Of a stretch of 64,000 nucleotides of DNA, positions 35,888 through 48,059 are shown in pieces (position 1 is the first letter of the stretch; every line of letters starts with the position of its first letter). The position numbers and the translations under genes were made by a program. A model generated the notes under the pieces. The model had not been told where the DNA came from. It did not search any database and worked only from the letters and a program-made list of their open reading frames with translations. Origin of the DNA: Nageia nagi (taxonomy: Eukaryota; Pinophyta); contig JBITNC010000001.1 of the NCBI GenBank assembly GCA_050084985.1, forward strand, positions 119,102,001 through 119,166,000, in the 5' to 3' direction.

Positions 35888-36664
35888 TGTTTACAAATAA
35901 AAATATTTGACAATGCAAATAAATGAATACTTACAGTCCTAAAGGATATTTATAAATTATGAGCTAATGGATAACAATTTATAACAAGAAAAGCTGATAT
36001 AGAAAATAATGAATAACTAAATCAAAATGACATCATCAAATAAGATTGATTTTGTATACTTACCTCATGGAACATACCTAAAATCAATGAATGAAAGATA
36101 GTGATGAAGCCTCAACAACTAACAGAGTCTACACCTAAAGTCATGGAGCAAGTTGATCTAAAGAGAGGGTCATAAGTGATCTATTTCATGATCAAAAGGA
36201 GCATTGATGGTCTATTTTTGCCTATAAATGAGCACTAATAGTCTTCATTAGACTATATTCTATTCTAAATTGACATTCTACCTCCACACAAACTCTCAAC
36301 GATCATAGTTTGATACTCAAATAAGCTAATAATCATCAGGATGCTTGCATAAAAAAGTACACAAACCCAACCTTGAATGTTGGTGTCAAGAGACACCTAA
36401 AAGACTACCATCATCAACACCAAATATGGGATCATGTATATCCTTTATGTGGACTTACTATTATATCCCTATTTATATAGATAATAATATGACCTACTCC
36501 TTAGGTTAGCATGTACCCACATAAACAAGAATATAGTAAGTTGATGATATATATTGACCATATCCAAATTAACATTAATATTCTTGAACTAGGTGTGTAT
36601 AAGTGTAGGTACATATTTTCTAATGTATTAATTTAAATGCAAATATCAATTTTATGCGATAACA
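35888..36664 (-). repeat. 3' LTR of element B
   Basis: Pairs with 42937-43709 over its length. In minus orientation starts TGTTATCGCA and ends GTAAACA. The CTATTTATATAG string at about 36470 is a possible TATA box. Confidence 0.9.
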
Positions 36665-36680
36665 TATGCCCCACTTTGGA
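36665..36680 (-). other. Polypurine tract of element B
   Basis: Minus strand reads CCAAAGTGGGGCATA directly before the TG of the 3' LTR. Confidence 0.65.
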
Positions 36681-37084
36681 TGAAAAATTGAAAATCACTA
36701 GGTGCATTGAGATTTTTTATTCAAAGTACAACCAAGATGTCATAACAATCAAATACTGATAAGTATTGATAAGCATAATACTAACACTAATCAGTCTATT
36801 TTGATATTCAAATATAATAGAGATATAAGAAATATGAGATATACATATTGATAAAATGTATGATTTTAATAAAACCCCCTCATATGACATGCACCATGTT
36901 TTCCCTAGTTGATGTTGATTCATTCCATGAGCTCCAATGATGACCTATAAAATAAAGAGTTCTAGGGTCCATAGCCATCTACCAAGAGGTCACTAATGAT
37001 AATTACCCTTATTTTTGATATATTTTGATATGTGAAGTATAACCATCTCATGTCATTGATGGTTCTATCCATTGATCTTATGGA
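36681..37084 (-). other. Element B, 3' untranslated interior
   Basis: Between PPT and tandem repeats; no gene seen. Confidence 0.5.
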
Positions 37085-37280
37085 AGCTAGACTTCTCGTC
37101 GAGAGGCATACTGATAAAACTAAGAGCTAACACTCCACCAAGAGGTATATTGTAATTTGTATGAGACCTAAAATTCTACACCAAGAGGCATATTGCAATG
37201 AGGGATGGAGCTAAAACTTTGCCAAGGGGCATGAAACAAGGATGATTGTATGGGAGCTAAGACTTTGCCAAGAGGCATGC
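37085..37280 (-). repeat. Five tandem repeats of about 42 bp in element B
   Basis: AGAGGCAT-type strings at 37102, 37141, 37184, 37226 (GGGGCAT) and 37271 mark units with GGAGCTAAAACTTTGCCAAG in the better kept ones. They lie just beyond the integrase end, before the 3' LTR, the same place as the 192-bp repeats of element A. Confidence 0.85.
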
Positions 37281-37479
37281 AGTATTTAATGATTTTTATT
37301 TTTTTTCTATTTTGAATTATGAAATAGGATAGTAGGCAATCCTTTCCTACTAAACATGAGCATTGGCACTCCTCTTATAACATTGACATGACCTTCTATT
37401 TTGAATTTGTGTCATCTATTCACATGCTTATTCTTGTAGTAACATTTTTGTAAAAATAGATGCACGAGGCAACCCATAG

Positions 37480-38704
37480 GCCACTTAGATGTGATACTTC
37501 TTTAGGTGCTTAGAATTGATGGGATTTTTGAGAACCTCCCCATCCAATGTAGAAAATTAATATGCAACTCTGATAAAGACCTCTATGATGATGTATGGGT
37601 AAACCCAATTTGGCTCAAACTTTCCTTTAAGTTCATCCCTTGCTGTAGTGTTAAAAATGTTCTCTTGGAGAACCATATCCCCAACCTCTAATGCTTTAGG
37701 AACCATTTTATTTTTGTAGTCCCTCTTTATTCTTTGCTAATATGTTTTGAGATGCTCTATTGCATTAATTATTTTCTCATCTAATTCCTTTAGCTGATTT
37801 AACCTTGCTTCCTATTGTTATGGTTCCTTCATGATATCTTTGAGTGCAATTCTCAAAGAAGGTATCTCAATTTTGAGAGGAATGATTGCTTCATCATCAT
37901 ACATATGAGAGTATGGAGTAGCACCTGTTGCTATTCTTTCACTTGTTCCATATGCCCATAGAGCATATGGTAATTGATCATGCCAATCCCTACCATTATT
38001 TTTGATAGTTTTTGCCATTATTTTCTTGATGATTTTGTTTGTGGCTTTAGCTTGTCCATTTCCTTAGGGATAGTAAACTGAAGAGAATCTTTGTTCAACC
38101 TTCATCTTTTTACAAAATTATTTGATATCTTTTCATATAAAATTCATACCATTATCCATGATTAACCTTTGAGGTATGCCAAATTTGTAAATAATATATT
38201 ACTTGATGAAATTGATAACATGTTTTTGTATAGCTATTTTCAAAGGAATTGCCTCAACCCATTTAGTGTAGTATTTGGTGGCAACCAAGATAAACTTGTG
38301 CCCCTCACTAGATGAAGGATTGATAACACCCATGAAAATCAAAGCCCACATTAAGAAAGGCCATAGTGATGTAACATAGTTCAACTCTTGAGTAGGTGTT
38401 AATTCTAAGTGTGCATGCTTTTGACATTGCTCACACAATAATTATGCTCCATGGTGGGCCACCAATAACCCATCCTAATCAACTTGCCATAAATTGATCT
38501 CCCATTGAAATGACCTCCACATGCCCCTCTATGAGCATGCTCTAATGCTATTCCAATCTCCTCATCATGAATACATCTCCAAAGAATACCATTAAATGAT
38601 CTTTTACAAAGTATATCACCAATAATGACATATTTTGTAGCAATCTTTTTCATTCTAATATGTTCTCTCTTATCAAGTGTGGCATCAATAAAGTTATCCC
38701 TCAA
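37480..38704 (-). pseudogene. Integrase of element B
   Basis: From 38704: a zinc-binding part with ALEHAHRGACGGHFNGRSIY and GYWWPTMEHNY (HHCC type), the core with YYTKWVEAIPLK (38438-38199), the NGMNF and PYYP..NGQ region in broken frames, and DQLPYALWAYGT with TGATPYSHMYDDEAIIPLKI (38018-37818). The C-terminal part (37810-37490) reads EARLNQLKELDEKI, GDMVLQENI, KFEPNWVYPYII and ends NPINSKHLKKYH, the usual last residues of gypsy pol. The end is thus well defined near 37480. The enzyme would insert the cDNA; stops in several places make it inactive. Confidence 0.88.
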
Positions 38705-38719
38705 ATATTTAAATATGTA

Positions 38720-39350
38720 TTGGTACTAAGGACTTACCTCATAACCAACCTTTTGAGCAACACAAACCATTTTCATGTCCTCCTCAAAAATTGATGGAGT
38801 TCCTAAGTTCTTGATAGTGAAAGTAGTCTCCCTACCTTCTATCTCAATTGGTATAAGTGAAGCTACACTTGCCATTGCATTTGCCAATATGTTATTGTTT
38901 CTTGGAATGTTTTCTAATTGATATTCTTCAAAGCAAATAAGGATTTTTGTAACAAGGAATTTATATCGAATAAATGTTTCATCCTTGGTGTTGTATATCT
39001 CATTGACTTGAATCACTATCAGTTATGAATCCCATAAATATGCAAATGCATAACACCAATCTCTATAGTTGCTTTCAATCCTAATATGAAAGCTTAATAT
39101 TCTACCATATTGTTAGTACATTCAAATTATAGTTTGTATGACATGTGAATAACATCATTATGAGGTGATATTAATGCTATTCCTACTCTTGACCCTTGCA
39201 TACATCGTGATCCATCAAAATACATTGTCCAAAGTTTTGAAACCTCTAAAAAAGGAACATAAATAGTCTTATTATCTTCAAAAGAATACCATAGATGGTC
39301 CTTTTTTGTATGTTCTATAGTTTCTACCAAATCACATTCATCCTAAAATT
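38720..39350 (-). pseudogene. Second RNase H-like domain (aRNase H, RVT_3 type) of element B
   Basis: 39330-39127 reads WTMYFDGSRCMQGSRVGIAL, the W...FDG....G.G.G..L start of this domain. The 39016-38726 frame gives IQVNEIYNTKD, YQLENIPRNNNILANAMA (usual IPR..N..AD.LA) and further linker. This domain after the classic RNase H is typical of Tat-lineage gypsy elements. It lies directly ahead of the integrase. Confidence 0.82.
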
Positions 39351-39479
39351 CTTCTTTGAGTTCTATACTATCTTCCATGGAAAACTTTGCAACAAAATCT
39401 GCAACTGCCTACCCTTTAACTAATTTTTGTTTCACAAACTTGAGATCAAACTCCTAAAGTAGCATGATCCATTTTGTTG

Positions 39480-40600
39480 ACCTTCCATTGAGGCATGGTT
39501 TTGAAATCAGATATTTGAATGGGTTTTCCTAAGTAAGTACATGTGTTGTGCTATTCATCATATAATGCCTCAACTTTTTAGTAGCAAACACTATACATTG
39601 ACATAACTTTTCAATGGGTGTATACTTGGTTTCATATTCTTTCAATATTTTGCTAATAAAGTAGACTACTTTATCTTTAACATCTTCTTCCTTCTTTTCT
39701 AACATTACCCCAAATGCATGTTTTGTAGTCAAGACATAGATCCAAAGAGGTTCTCCATGCCTATATGGAGCTAATACTAGTGGATATAGCAAATACTCTT
39801 TTATTCTATCAAATGCTTCTTAACACTTAACATCCCATTTAAACTCAACTTCTTTCTTAAGTAAATGAGACATGGGAGCTATCTTATATATTAATTGAAA
39901 AATGTATCTTCTAGTAGCTTGAATCTTACCTTAGAGGCTTCTTAATTGCTTGAGATTCATAGGAGGAGACATTTTTATGATGGCCTTAATCTTCTTTGGA
40001 TCCATATCCACCTGCCTCCTAGAGATAATGTGCCCTAAGAGTTTTCCTAATGATACCCCAAATACACATTTTTGAGGCTTGATTCTTAACTTATACTATT
40101 TCATTCTTTCAAATGCTATTTTTACATCCTTGACATGGTCTTCTTTATTCTTTGATTTTATCAAAGTATCATCTACATAGATCTATACTATTTTATGAAT
40201 AAAGTCATGAAACATGGCTATCATTACTCTTTGATATGTGGCCCCTACATTCTTAAGAACAAATGGCATTACCTTGTAGAAAAACTTGCCCCAAGGAGTT
40301 ATAAAGGCTATTTTATTCTAATCACTTTTCTTTATTTTGATTTTATTATATCTTGAAAATCCATCTATAAATGATAACATCTCATAACGTGCCAAACTAT
40401 CAATGATCATATCTATGTTGGGTAGTGGGAAATCATCTTTTGGACATGGTGTATTGAGATCTCTAAAATTAGTACATACTCTAATTTCATTTTTAGGATT
40501 TTTCACTAGGACTACATTGGCCATCCATTCTAAATAATCAATAGGCCTAATGAAGCCAAACTCCAATAGTTTTTCAATTTCCTTCTTGACTAGTAAACAA
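39480..40600 (-). pseudogene. Reverse transcriptase and RNase H of element B
   Basis: 40566-40318 reads EFGFIRPIDYLEWMANVVLV, NEIRVCTNFRDLN and CPKDDFPLPNIDMIIDSLAR with FIDGFSRYNKI. The catalytic YVDD is kept at 40179-40168 (IYVDDTLIKS), in a frame with a stop four residues upstream. KPQKCVFGVSLGKLLGHIIS follows. RNase H (39792-39529) shows LAPYRHGEPLWIYV, VVYFISKILKEYETKYTPIE and a HYMMNSTTHVLT end. The order is right; several stops separate the parts. Confidence 0.88.
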
Positions 40601-40659
40601 ACTTGAAAAGGTATCTATCTTAGCTACTATTTTACAAAAATTGCTCCTTTCTTAAAAAC

Positions 40660-41300
40660 CTAGTTATGTGCCACAAAATTTTCATCTAATCCAGGAATAT
40701 CTTTATATGACCATGCAAACAATTTTGAATAATCATGAAAATATTGAATCAATTCATTTTGCATAGGTTCCTCAAGGAGCTTACCTATTTTTAAGAGTCG
40801 TAGTGTCTCTTGAGAACCAATGTTAACCTCCTCTATCTCTTCATTCAACCAAGTCATCTCTAATTCTAATGGTGTGGGAAGTGGAAAATCTCCCAACCCT
40901 TTTATTTTATCTTTCATAGATTGACCAAAGCAAGCATGTATATCTAGATAATGTTTATGAATCCTCTTTTCATGCCTAGCTGGATATTTAGTTCTAGCAC
41001 CAATAGATTCTAAAAAAGCATCATGATTATTAAACAAGTCTATAGTATGTATTGCATCTTCATCATCTATTTCACATTCAATAATAAAGAAATTTTTATC
41101 ATCTCTTACCTATCCATCTTCTTGCATTAATAACAAAAAACTAACCTGACCATCTCCATGATATGGAATGATGTAACATTTGTTTTCCTTCATGATTTCC
41201 TCTAAAGAGGACCATCAATGATCTTCATGGAGCTTAGAGAAGCATGAGAAGTCCTTTTTCTAAGACTCCTACTATCCATCCAAGTCTCTCTTTGGACTAA
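40660..41300 (-). pseudogene. Protease-to-RT linker of element B pol
   Basis: The 125-codon frame 41037-40660 contains EVNIGSQETLRLLKIGKLL and DYSKLFAWSYKDIPGLDENF, the conserved linker ahead of RT in Tat-type elements (usual F.DVFAWSYEDMPGLDP). No catalytic function is known for it. Confidence 0.75.
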
Positions 41301-41900
41301 TGTTATTAACATCTATGATGGTGTATGAACTAAACCTGATATCCTTGATGTTAATTCTCTGTAATGCTTTTCTATAGATGTGATCATTCTTAGCTAAGAT
41401 AGCCTCATATTTCACATCATATGGAACAAATATCTTGGGAGAACATAATTGCATTGCTTAGCTATCTGCTCATCTGCTTCTACCTTATAAACATTTCCTT
41501 TGAAACAAAATTTGAAATATCTATGCAAAGTGGATGCTACTCCTTCCATGTCATCTATCGAAGGTCTTCCAAGAATGAATTAAAAGAAGGTTTTCCATCT
41601 ATAATGTAGAAGTGAGTCTAAAGTACCTTATTTCCTACTTTGATTAGAAGTGTGAGGATCCTTGCACATTTCTTTAGAACACCATCAAACCCCTTAAATC
41701 TCATGGTAGTCTCTTCTCTTAGAGGTAATAAATCCAAATCAAATTATGAAAGCAAGTGAGTGGTGATAATATTCAAATCTATCCCACCATCTATCAATGA
41801 TCCCTTAACTATATTTCCAAAGGTATTCACTTCAATAAATAATGGTGGATGTAACCAAGTCACTTCCTTGTTAGGCCTTTCACTAGGGTAGTGATAAAGG
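41301..41900 (-). pseudogene. Aspartic protease of element B
   Basis: Minus frame from about 41823 reads VKGSLIDGGIDLNIITTHLL, with the catalytic LIDGG in place (usual V.VDGGS..N), then RFKGFDGVLKKCARILTLLI. THFYIIDGKPSFNSFLEDLR stands where the YN.LLGRPWMH segment is expected. Two or more stops follow. Confidence 0.7.
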
Positions 41901-42035
41901 TTGTAATAGTCCCTTTGCCATTAGATATTTCAATATAAACCTAGGAGGTATAGGAAATTTTATGAATTTCCCTTATTTATTTTCATTAATTTTTTTTGCT
42001 ACATGAATGGATTTATCTTTCTTTGGTGATTGTGG

Positions 42036-42560
42036 CTACTTATTCTTGGCCCTAGGCTTGTCATCATCTCGATATTTCATAAGTCCTAATTTCACAAGGA
42101 CTTTTTCTTTTTCCAATAGCTTATATGTCATATCAAAAAATGCTAGATGTGTATAATCAATGACATAATATTGTAAGGATAATATGATAGCATCCTTGAA
42201 GATATTGTTTACCTTTTTTTCTATGAGCTTAGTTTTGAGTTGTTGCCATGTCTTTTTGAATTGCACAACAAAATTTTCAAGATTTTCATTACTACCTTAC
42301 CTCATAGCACATAGATCCAAAACCATGACTTCATGCTTGATTTTATGCTTATACTATTCTAAAATAAGTTTCTTAATTCTTGAACTGATGTAACTAACCT
42401 TTTAGGTAGAGAATAGAACCATTCACAAGCCTCTCCTTCCAAACTATGAGGAAAGAACTTTTTCTATAATCTCAAATCCATACTAATTTTGAGCTCACAC
42501 TCATATTTAAACCCTTGCAAATTTTCTCTTGAGATATCCCTACCCATTGAAACTTACAAA
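42036..42560 (-). pseudogene. gag: gag (capsid) of element B
   Basis: A minus frame gives DISRENLQGFKYECELKISM and KKFFPHSLEGEACEWFYSLP then RLVTSVQELRNLF (usual LFP.SL.G.A..W...L....I.SF..L...F). The frame 42266-42036 continues with WQQLKTKLIEKKVNNIFKDA and a Lys-rich end. The start of gag is not clear; sequence back to 42850 has only pieces of it. Confidence 0.75.
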
Positions 42561-42919
42561 ACTTGGGATCTTTATAATCTAACAATGGCATGCATAAATA
42601 GATCTCATCACATAGAGGGCTACCAAACTCAATCAAATCATCTAGCTGAGTTGATCCTCTTGGTAGTTGATTAATCTATCTTTGCATACCCTTAATAGTA
42701 GCTTTAATGTGATAATTTTTACTTCCATTACCATGGTCACCTCCTTCATTAGATGCTTTTGGTCCATCATGCTAAATATCTCCTAAGAGCTCATCAAGAT
42801 CTCCTTTAGAAAGACTTCATAGGAATAATATTAACTGATCCATATCTAAAACAACTCACCAAATCACTTATTAGTCTTAATTAAAACCCTAGGATTTTAG
42901 CACAATACTTATGTTTCAT

Positions 42920-42932
42920 GTTGGGTTCACCA
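42920..42932 (-). other. Primer binding site of element B
   Basis: Minus strand reads TGGTGAACCCAAC, four bases after the 5' LTR end. It has the TGG start expected for pairing with a tRNA CCA end and matches the element A PBS except for one base. Confidence 0.75.
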
Positions 42933-42936
42933 AATA

Positions 42937-43709
42937 TGTTTACCCATAAAAATATTTGAGAATACAAATAAATGAATACCTATAGTTTCAAAGGATATTT
43001 GTAAATTTTAAGCTAATGGATAGTAATTTATAACAAGAAAAGCTGATATAGAAGATAATGAATAATTGGAATCAAATTGATATCACCAAATAAGATTGAT
43101 TTTTTATACTTACCTCATGGAACATACTTGAAATTTATGAACAAAAGATAGTGATGAAGCCTCAACAACTAATAGACTCTACACTCGAAGTTATGGAGTA
43201 AGGTGATCCAAAGAGAGGGTTGCAAGTGGTCTATTTCATGTTTGAAAGGAGCATTGATGGTCTATTTCATCTAAAAAGAATAATTTATAGTCTTCATTAG
43301 ACTATAGTCCATAATAAACTAAATCTATACCTCCACATAGATTCTCAATGATCATAGTTTGATACTCAAATAAGCTAGCAATCATCAGGATGCTTGCATA
43401 AGGAAGTACACAAATCCAACCTTAATGGCAATGTTAAAAGACATCTAAAAGACTATTGTCATCAAGAATAGATATGGTATCATGTATATTCTTGATGTGG
43501 ACTTACTATTAGATCCCTATTTATATAGATAATAATATGACCTACTCCTTAGGTTAGCATGTACCCACATAAACAAGAATATAGTAAGTCGATGATATAT
43601 ATTGACCATATCCAAATTAATATTAATATTCTTGAACTAGGTGTGTATAAGTGTAAGCACATATTTCCTAATGTATTAATTTAAATGTATAAATCAATTT
43701 TATATGACA
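42937..43709 (-). repeat. 5' LTR of element B
   Basis: Pairs with 35888-36664; in minus orientation starts TGTCATATAA and ends GGGTAAACA beside the PBS. Confidence 0.9.
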
Positions 43710-43850
43710 ATAACCCCACTTCTAGACATGTTTCCATAGCCCTAATGGAGACTAACACCTAGATCTCATTACATCCTTGCTCTATTTCCAGTCAAGTGAT
43801 CATAGCTCTGATAGAGGATATTGTAATAACCCAAAAATTCTACTTTGATT
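43710..43850 (-). mobile_element. Leader, PBS and LTR end of a Del/Tekay-like element C
   Basis: Minus strand reads GGGTTATTACA, six bases, then TCTATCAGAGCTATG, close to an initiator-Met PBS (TGGTATCAGAGC) behind an LTR end of Del/Tekay chromovirus type. The leader continues to GACATGTCTAGAAGTGGGG at 43737-43719, where element B begins. The C LTR would extend right from 43822; its other boundary and the pol genes were not found. The PBS start is mutated. Confidence 0.5.
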
Positions 43851-44392
43851 TTCTTTTGTTTTTTGAATCTCTTTTGCAATCTTGAATCCTTTTTCTCTAT
43901 CTATTCTCTTTCTCTCTCTTTTTTTATCTATATGCATATTTTTCTTCCTATTTGGGATGAAGTGAAGTATTAGGAGAATAAACACTCAAAATTATGTTCA
44001 AGGAACATCTAGTTTTTGATTTTTTTGAGATTTTATATGTAAAAATATGTGTGAGTTCATAATATCCTAAAGATATATCATAGTTATGTTTGTTTATCAT
44101 CCTAAACTTTTAAAAACTTTGTGGAAGATATGTTGATAAAATTGAATATGAATATTATATTGATAAGCTACTTCTTTATTTATACATACAACTATATATG
44201 TAAAAAGTATGTGAATATATATATTTTGTATACACAACTTGGAAAGTTACTAAAATCATCATGTTTGACATTCAATAATTTTGTAGGGATGGTGAAGCAT
44301 GATGGACACAATGGTATGATATGAACACATAAGGTAGCGCACCCACTAGCCAAGATACTTCAGAAATAATTTTTTTGAATGTGTGTATATAA

Positions 44393-44400
<8 letters not shown>

Positions 44401-44441
<41 letters not shown>
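44401..44441. repeat. (AT)n microsatellite
   Basis: About 20 uninterrupted AT units. Confidence 0.97.
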
Positions 44442-44444
<3 letters not shown>

Positions 44445-45052
44445 TAAATATGTACATAAATATTTTTTGATTTTTAATAATTTTTTTATTTATTTGGATT
44501 TTGACAATATCTCATTTTTTAGATTTTTTGAGAGATTTTTTTAATATTTTTATTTTTAGCTTTAATCCTCTTCATTCTGTGTATAATGAATCCCATGTTT
44601 GAGGATTTGTGGTAGGTGACTATTGGATGGGATGAAAATAAAAATGAGTATGGATAGTATGATCAACTATCCAATGTGTGGCATGGTGAGTGATAGATAC
44701 AAAAATTATGAAATTCTAATAAAAAATATTTATAGATATTATATGAGCAATGGTGAGTTTGTCAAAAGAGTCTAGAGGATGTAAGGATGGTAGTCCATAG
44801 AATTAAATAAGTCTATCAATAAATGGATTAATAGGGACATTAATTGTAATTCTCCATATGAAATCTAGTCTAGAGAATAGGTTGATTAGATTTTGAAGAA
44901 ATTGTTCATCAAGTAGGTTATAAATCATGCAAGCTCCCCAACATGGCCTATGCTCAAGATATAAGGCCACCTATAAGGAATTTTTCAAAATACTATAAGC
45001 TCAATCAAATTTATTTAATAGACTTGACAATGCTATCAGATGGATTAAGATT

Positions 45053-45133
<81 letters not shown>
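45053..45133. repeat. (AT)n microsatellite
   Basis: About 40 AT units with one break near 45062. Confidence 0.97.
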
Positions 45134-45136
<3 letters not shown>

Positions 45137-46142
45137 CAAACATATGTACAACATATATTTTTATTTATTTTTATGATGTTTTTATAATTTTTGTATTTTT
45201 CATAACAAAAAACAATTTATAATGTTTGAATGATGGTGCTAAATAGTTTTCCTATGAATAATCCAATGTCCATGATCTAAGAAATAATGGTAAGGAGGCT
45301 ATATAATTGAAGATGAAGGGGACCTTGTCCTAAAATAGATGGTTGGAAATGAATGGGATATGAAATTAGTGGTGAAGGTGATGGTTTAGGTATAAACTTC
45401 ATAATAATTATCTTAGATTTCATGGATGAATTTGAAACTCCAATATGTACCTCATGAAGTATCAATAAGGATGTTATGTATGTAGGATGCAATGAAATTA
45501 GAGGCAATGGAATCAGTGGTAATGGGGAAGTCCATTATGGGAAGTATGGAATGAGGATTCCTATAGAAGTACCAAAACTCCTTTTGTTGATAGTGTTAGA
45601 TCAATGCTTATGGTCAACCATTTTGATTTGTTTCTTCTTGTTTAAATATTGATTAATTCATTCAAATTACACTTTCACATTTAAAGGATTGTTCATGCAA
45701 TAAATATTACTAAACAATAAAATATAATTATATACAACTTCATTTTTTTGAAAACAATGACATAAGATATGACAATACTTGTTCTTAAATAACTAAATTC
45801 AGGATGAAAGAATATCCCATATATTTGATATGAAGATATTCAACATAATAAATCATAATAAGGCCAATTTAGATGAAACCATTGCAATAAACTCATTTTA
45901 GATTCTTGTTTCATACACATTTCTTGTGCCTTTATTTCAATTGAAACTTTTAAACCATTTATTCTTAATTTCCATGCATTTGATATATGATTCTCATAAT
46001 ATATCATAGCTATTACTTATTGAATATATTTTGGTAAGGCTAGAAAATGAGAAATAAGCAGAGGACATTTTTGTAGTAATATCATGTAATCATCCCCTCT
46101 ATACCTATCCATGAAATCTAGATTAGCATTATCAAACTAGAA

Positions 46143-46762
46143 TTATGTTTCTAAATCTCCTATTTTCTTAAGAGTTGGATATTTGTTTTGCGTATCATGA
46201 AAAGGAGGGTAAGGGAACCTTGATTTCAAATGTGAAAAGAATTGATTAATATTTTGTTTAATTTTCCTTGACTTCCTTGGTTTGGATACAAATGTAGACA
46301 AAAAGTCATATATCAATTTTTGATGGCATAATTCTCCTACAAAATAATTTATCCAAGTCATGATTGGATGTAAATTTTGTAGATTTTGAGATGCAATGTC
46401 TAAAACCCAATTATTAAAAGTATAATCTAGTATGATTTTAGGGACTATAGTGGGCTAATACAAGCATACTAAGTTTATTTTATGTATTTTTGTGTAGTAA
46501 TGCTAATAGCTAAGGAAGTATACAACTCAATCTATATAAATATCAAGATTATCTTCTTTAACATATTTCCCATCCATCATATTTACTTAAATAATAATTC
46601 AAATCCAAATTCTTTTATATGTTAATGGGTAGTTCAAGGAAATTTTGAGCCCCTTGAAATGTGAATTTCATCAATTTAGATATAGCTCTATCTCCAAGAT
46701 ATCTTGGTTTTTCAAACCACATAATTTTTTGTATTCCTTTTATTTCAGATGGTATGTGAACA
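46143..46762 (-). other. Region downstream of element E integrase
   Basis: Contains a 72-codon frame (46361-46143, start MTWINYFVGELCHQKLIYDF) that I cannot assign; its place directly after integrase suggests an extra C-terminal pol part or separate ORF of E. Confidence 0.4.
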
Positions 46763-47960
46763 TTATTTCTCCCTTTTATCATCATTGTTGTCCAATTTAT
46801 GCATATCTATGATTTTCTTGCATAATGTTTTACCTATTTGAACTATATTTATAATATGTAAACTGATACAAAATACTTTAACTAGAAAAGGAAAATGATG
46901 CATGATGTTTATAGTCTCATGCTCATCATTTCCTTCCATATCAGCTAATTGGTAAACTCCTAAACCAAATTTCTTCTTCATAATGTTAGGTCCTAGCCAA
47001 TTAGGGGAAAATTTATCATGAAGTTGACATTCCATTTGTGAAGTTTGTTGATTTTCTTTAAGTATTAAATCACCTATATTAAATTCACAAATTTTGGCTT
47101 TCTTATCAAAAGCTTTCTTGATATAGTTTTGATAAGTTTGCATATGTTCTAGTGCATGAAGTTTTGTTTCATCCAATAGCAATAATTGATCTATTTTGGT
47201 TTGACAAGTTGCTTCATCTATTATATAATCTTATAATACAATGTATAAAGAGGGATTTTCAATTTCCAATGGTATTACAACTTTTTCCCCATAAACTAAA
47301 GAAAATGGGTTGCCCCAATAGGAGTTCTAATGCTAGTATGATATGTCCAAAAGCATGTGGAATCCTTGCATGTAAATCCCTATGGGAATTATTAACTATT
47401 TTTAACAAAAATACTTCTAATAGTTTTGTTTGTAGCTTTATCTTGGCAATTCCCTTAAGGATATTAGGGTGTTGAGAAACTAATCTTGATAACCCTTTAC
47501 ACAAAGCTAATACCTCTTTATTTTTAGATTTTTTTCCATTATCAGTTATAATTTGAGTCAAAATCCCAAAATGACATATAATGTGATGTTCTATGAATTA
47601 TTTTATTTTAGAACCTTTGGTAGAAATCATAGAGATAGCTTCAACCCCTTTTGTAAAATATTCTATAACTATAATTATGAATTTATGAACACTTGATGAA
47701 GTGGGCAAGATTTTTCCTATGAGGTCTAATGCCTATTTTAAAAAATGGATATAATGATTGCAATATAGTATGATTGATTTAATTAGTATTGTATACATAA
47801 AATATTTCTTGACATATTCAACATATTCATGTTCCATTATAGGCCAATAATATCCCATACATTAATCATTTTATGATAGCTGGATCACTAAAGTATCCAC
47901 ATATTCCATCATGTGCACATGAAATTGCAATTTGCAAGTCTACCCATTCTAATATCTAAG
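46763..47960 (-). pseudogene. Integrase of element E
   Basis: MGYYWPIMEHEYVEYVKK marks the zinc-binding end; IIVIEYFTKGVEAISMISTK and FGILTQIITDNGKKSKNKEV mark the core (TDNG catalytic Asp kept). The next part is scrambled; HRDLHARIPHAFGH corresponds to W...L..ALWAYRT. The frame 47182-46763 reads LDETKLHALEHMQTYQNYIK, FDKKAKICEFNIGDLILKEN and NWLGPNIMKKKFGLGVYQLA, the C-terminal GPY/F-like module. Confidence 0.82.
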
Positions 47961-48059
47961 TAGTATGTCATCAAAACTTCTTTGATATAGCATGTATCCT
48001 AACATGCAATAATGAGAAGATTTTAATTTAACCACTTTAATGTTCTATTTAGTCAATTC

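Larger units (their letters stand above)
35888..43709 (-). mobile_element. Ty3/gypsy LTR retrotransposon B, Tat-type with two RNase H domains
   Basis: Direct repeats 35888-36664 and 42937-43709 are LTRs. On the minus strand the order is 5' LTR, PBS (42932-42920), gag (42560-42036), protease (41880-41500), RT, RNase H, second RNase H-like domain, integrase (41037-37480), 42-bp tandem repeats (37280-37085), PPT and 3' LTR. All parts of an autonomous gypsy element are represented, but stops and frameshifts interrupt each. The five bases outside the two LTRs do not match (ACCCT versus ATAAC), so the target duplication is lost or the ends derive from recombination. Confidence 0.9.
43851..46142. 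other. Probable LTR of element C and unassigned sequence with TA microsatellites
   Basis: No gene recognised. It holds the large microsatellites at 44401 and 45053. Frames of Tyr/Ile repeats on both strands come from the TA tracts. The 76-codon minus frame at 45277-45507 has no known motif. Confidence 0.5.

Noticed and set aside
37506-37691. Plus-strand 61-codon frame
   Set aside because: Shadow of the integrase C-terminus of element B.
43719-43737. Polypurine tract right of the B 5' LTR, implying a second B copy in tandem
   Set aside because: The purine-rich string reads better as part of the leader of element C, which continues to a PBS-like site and an LTR end.
44272-44457. Minus frame with a Tyr-Ile run
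   Set aside because: Product of the (AT)n microsatellite; the same holds for 44943-45134.
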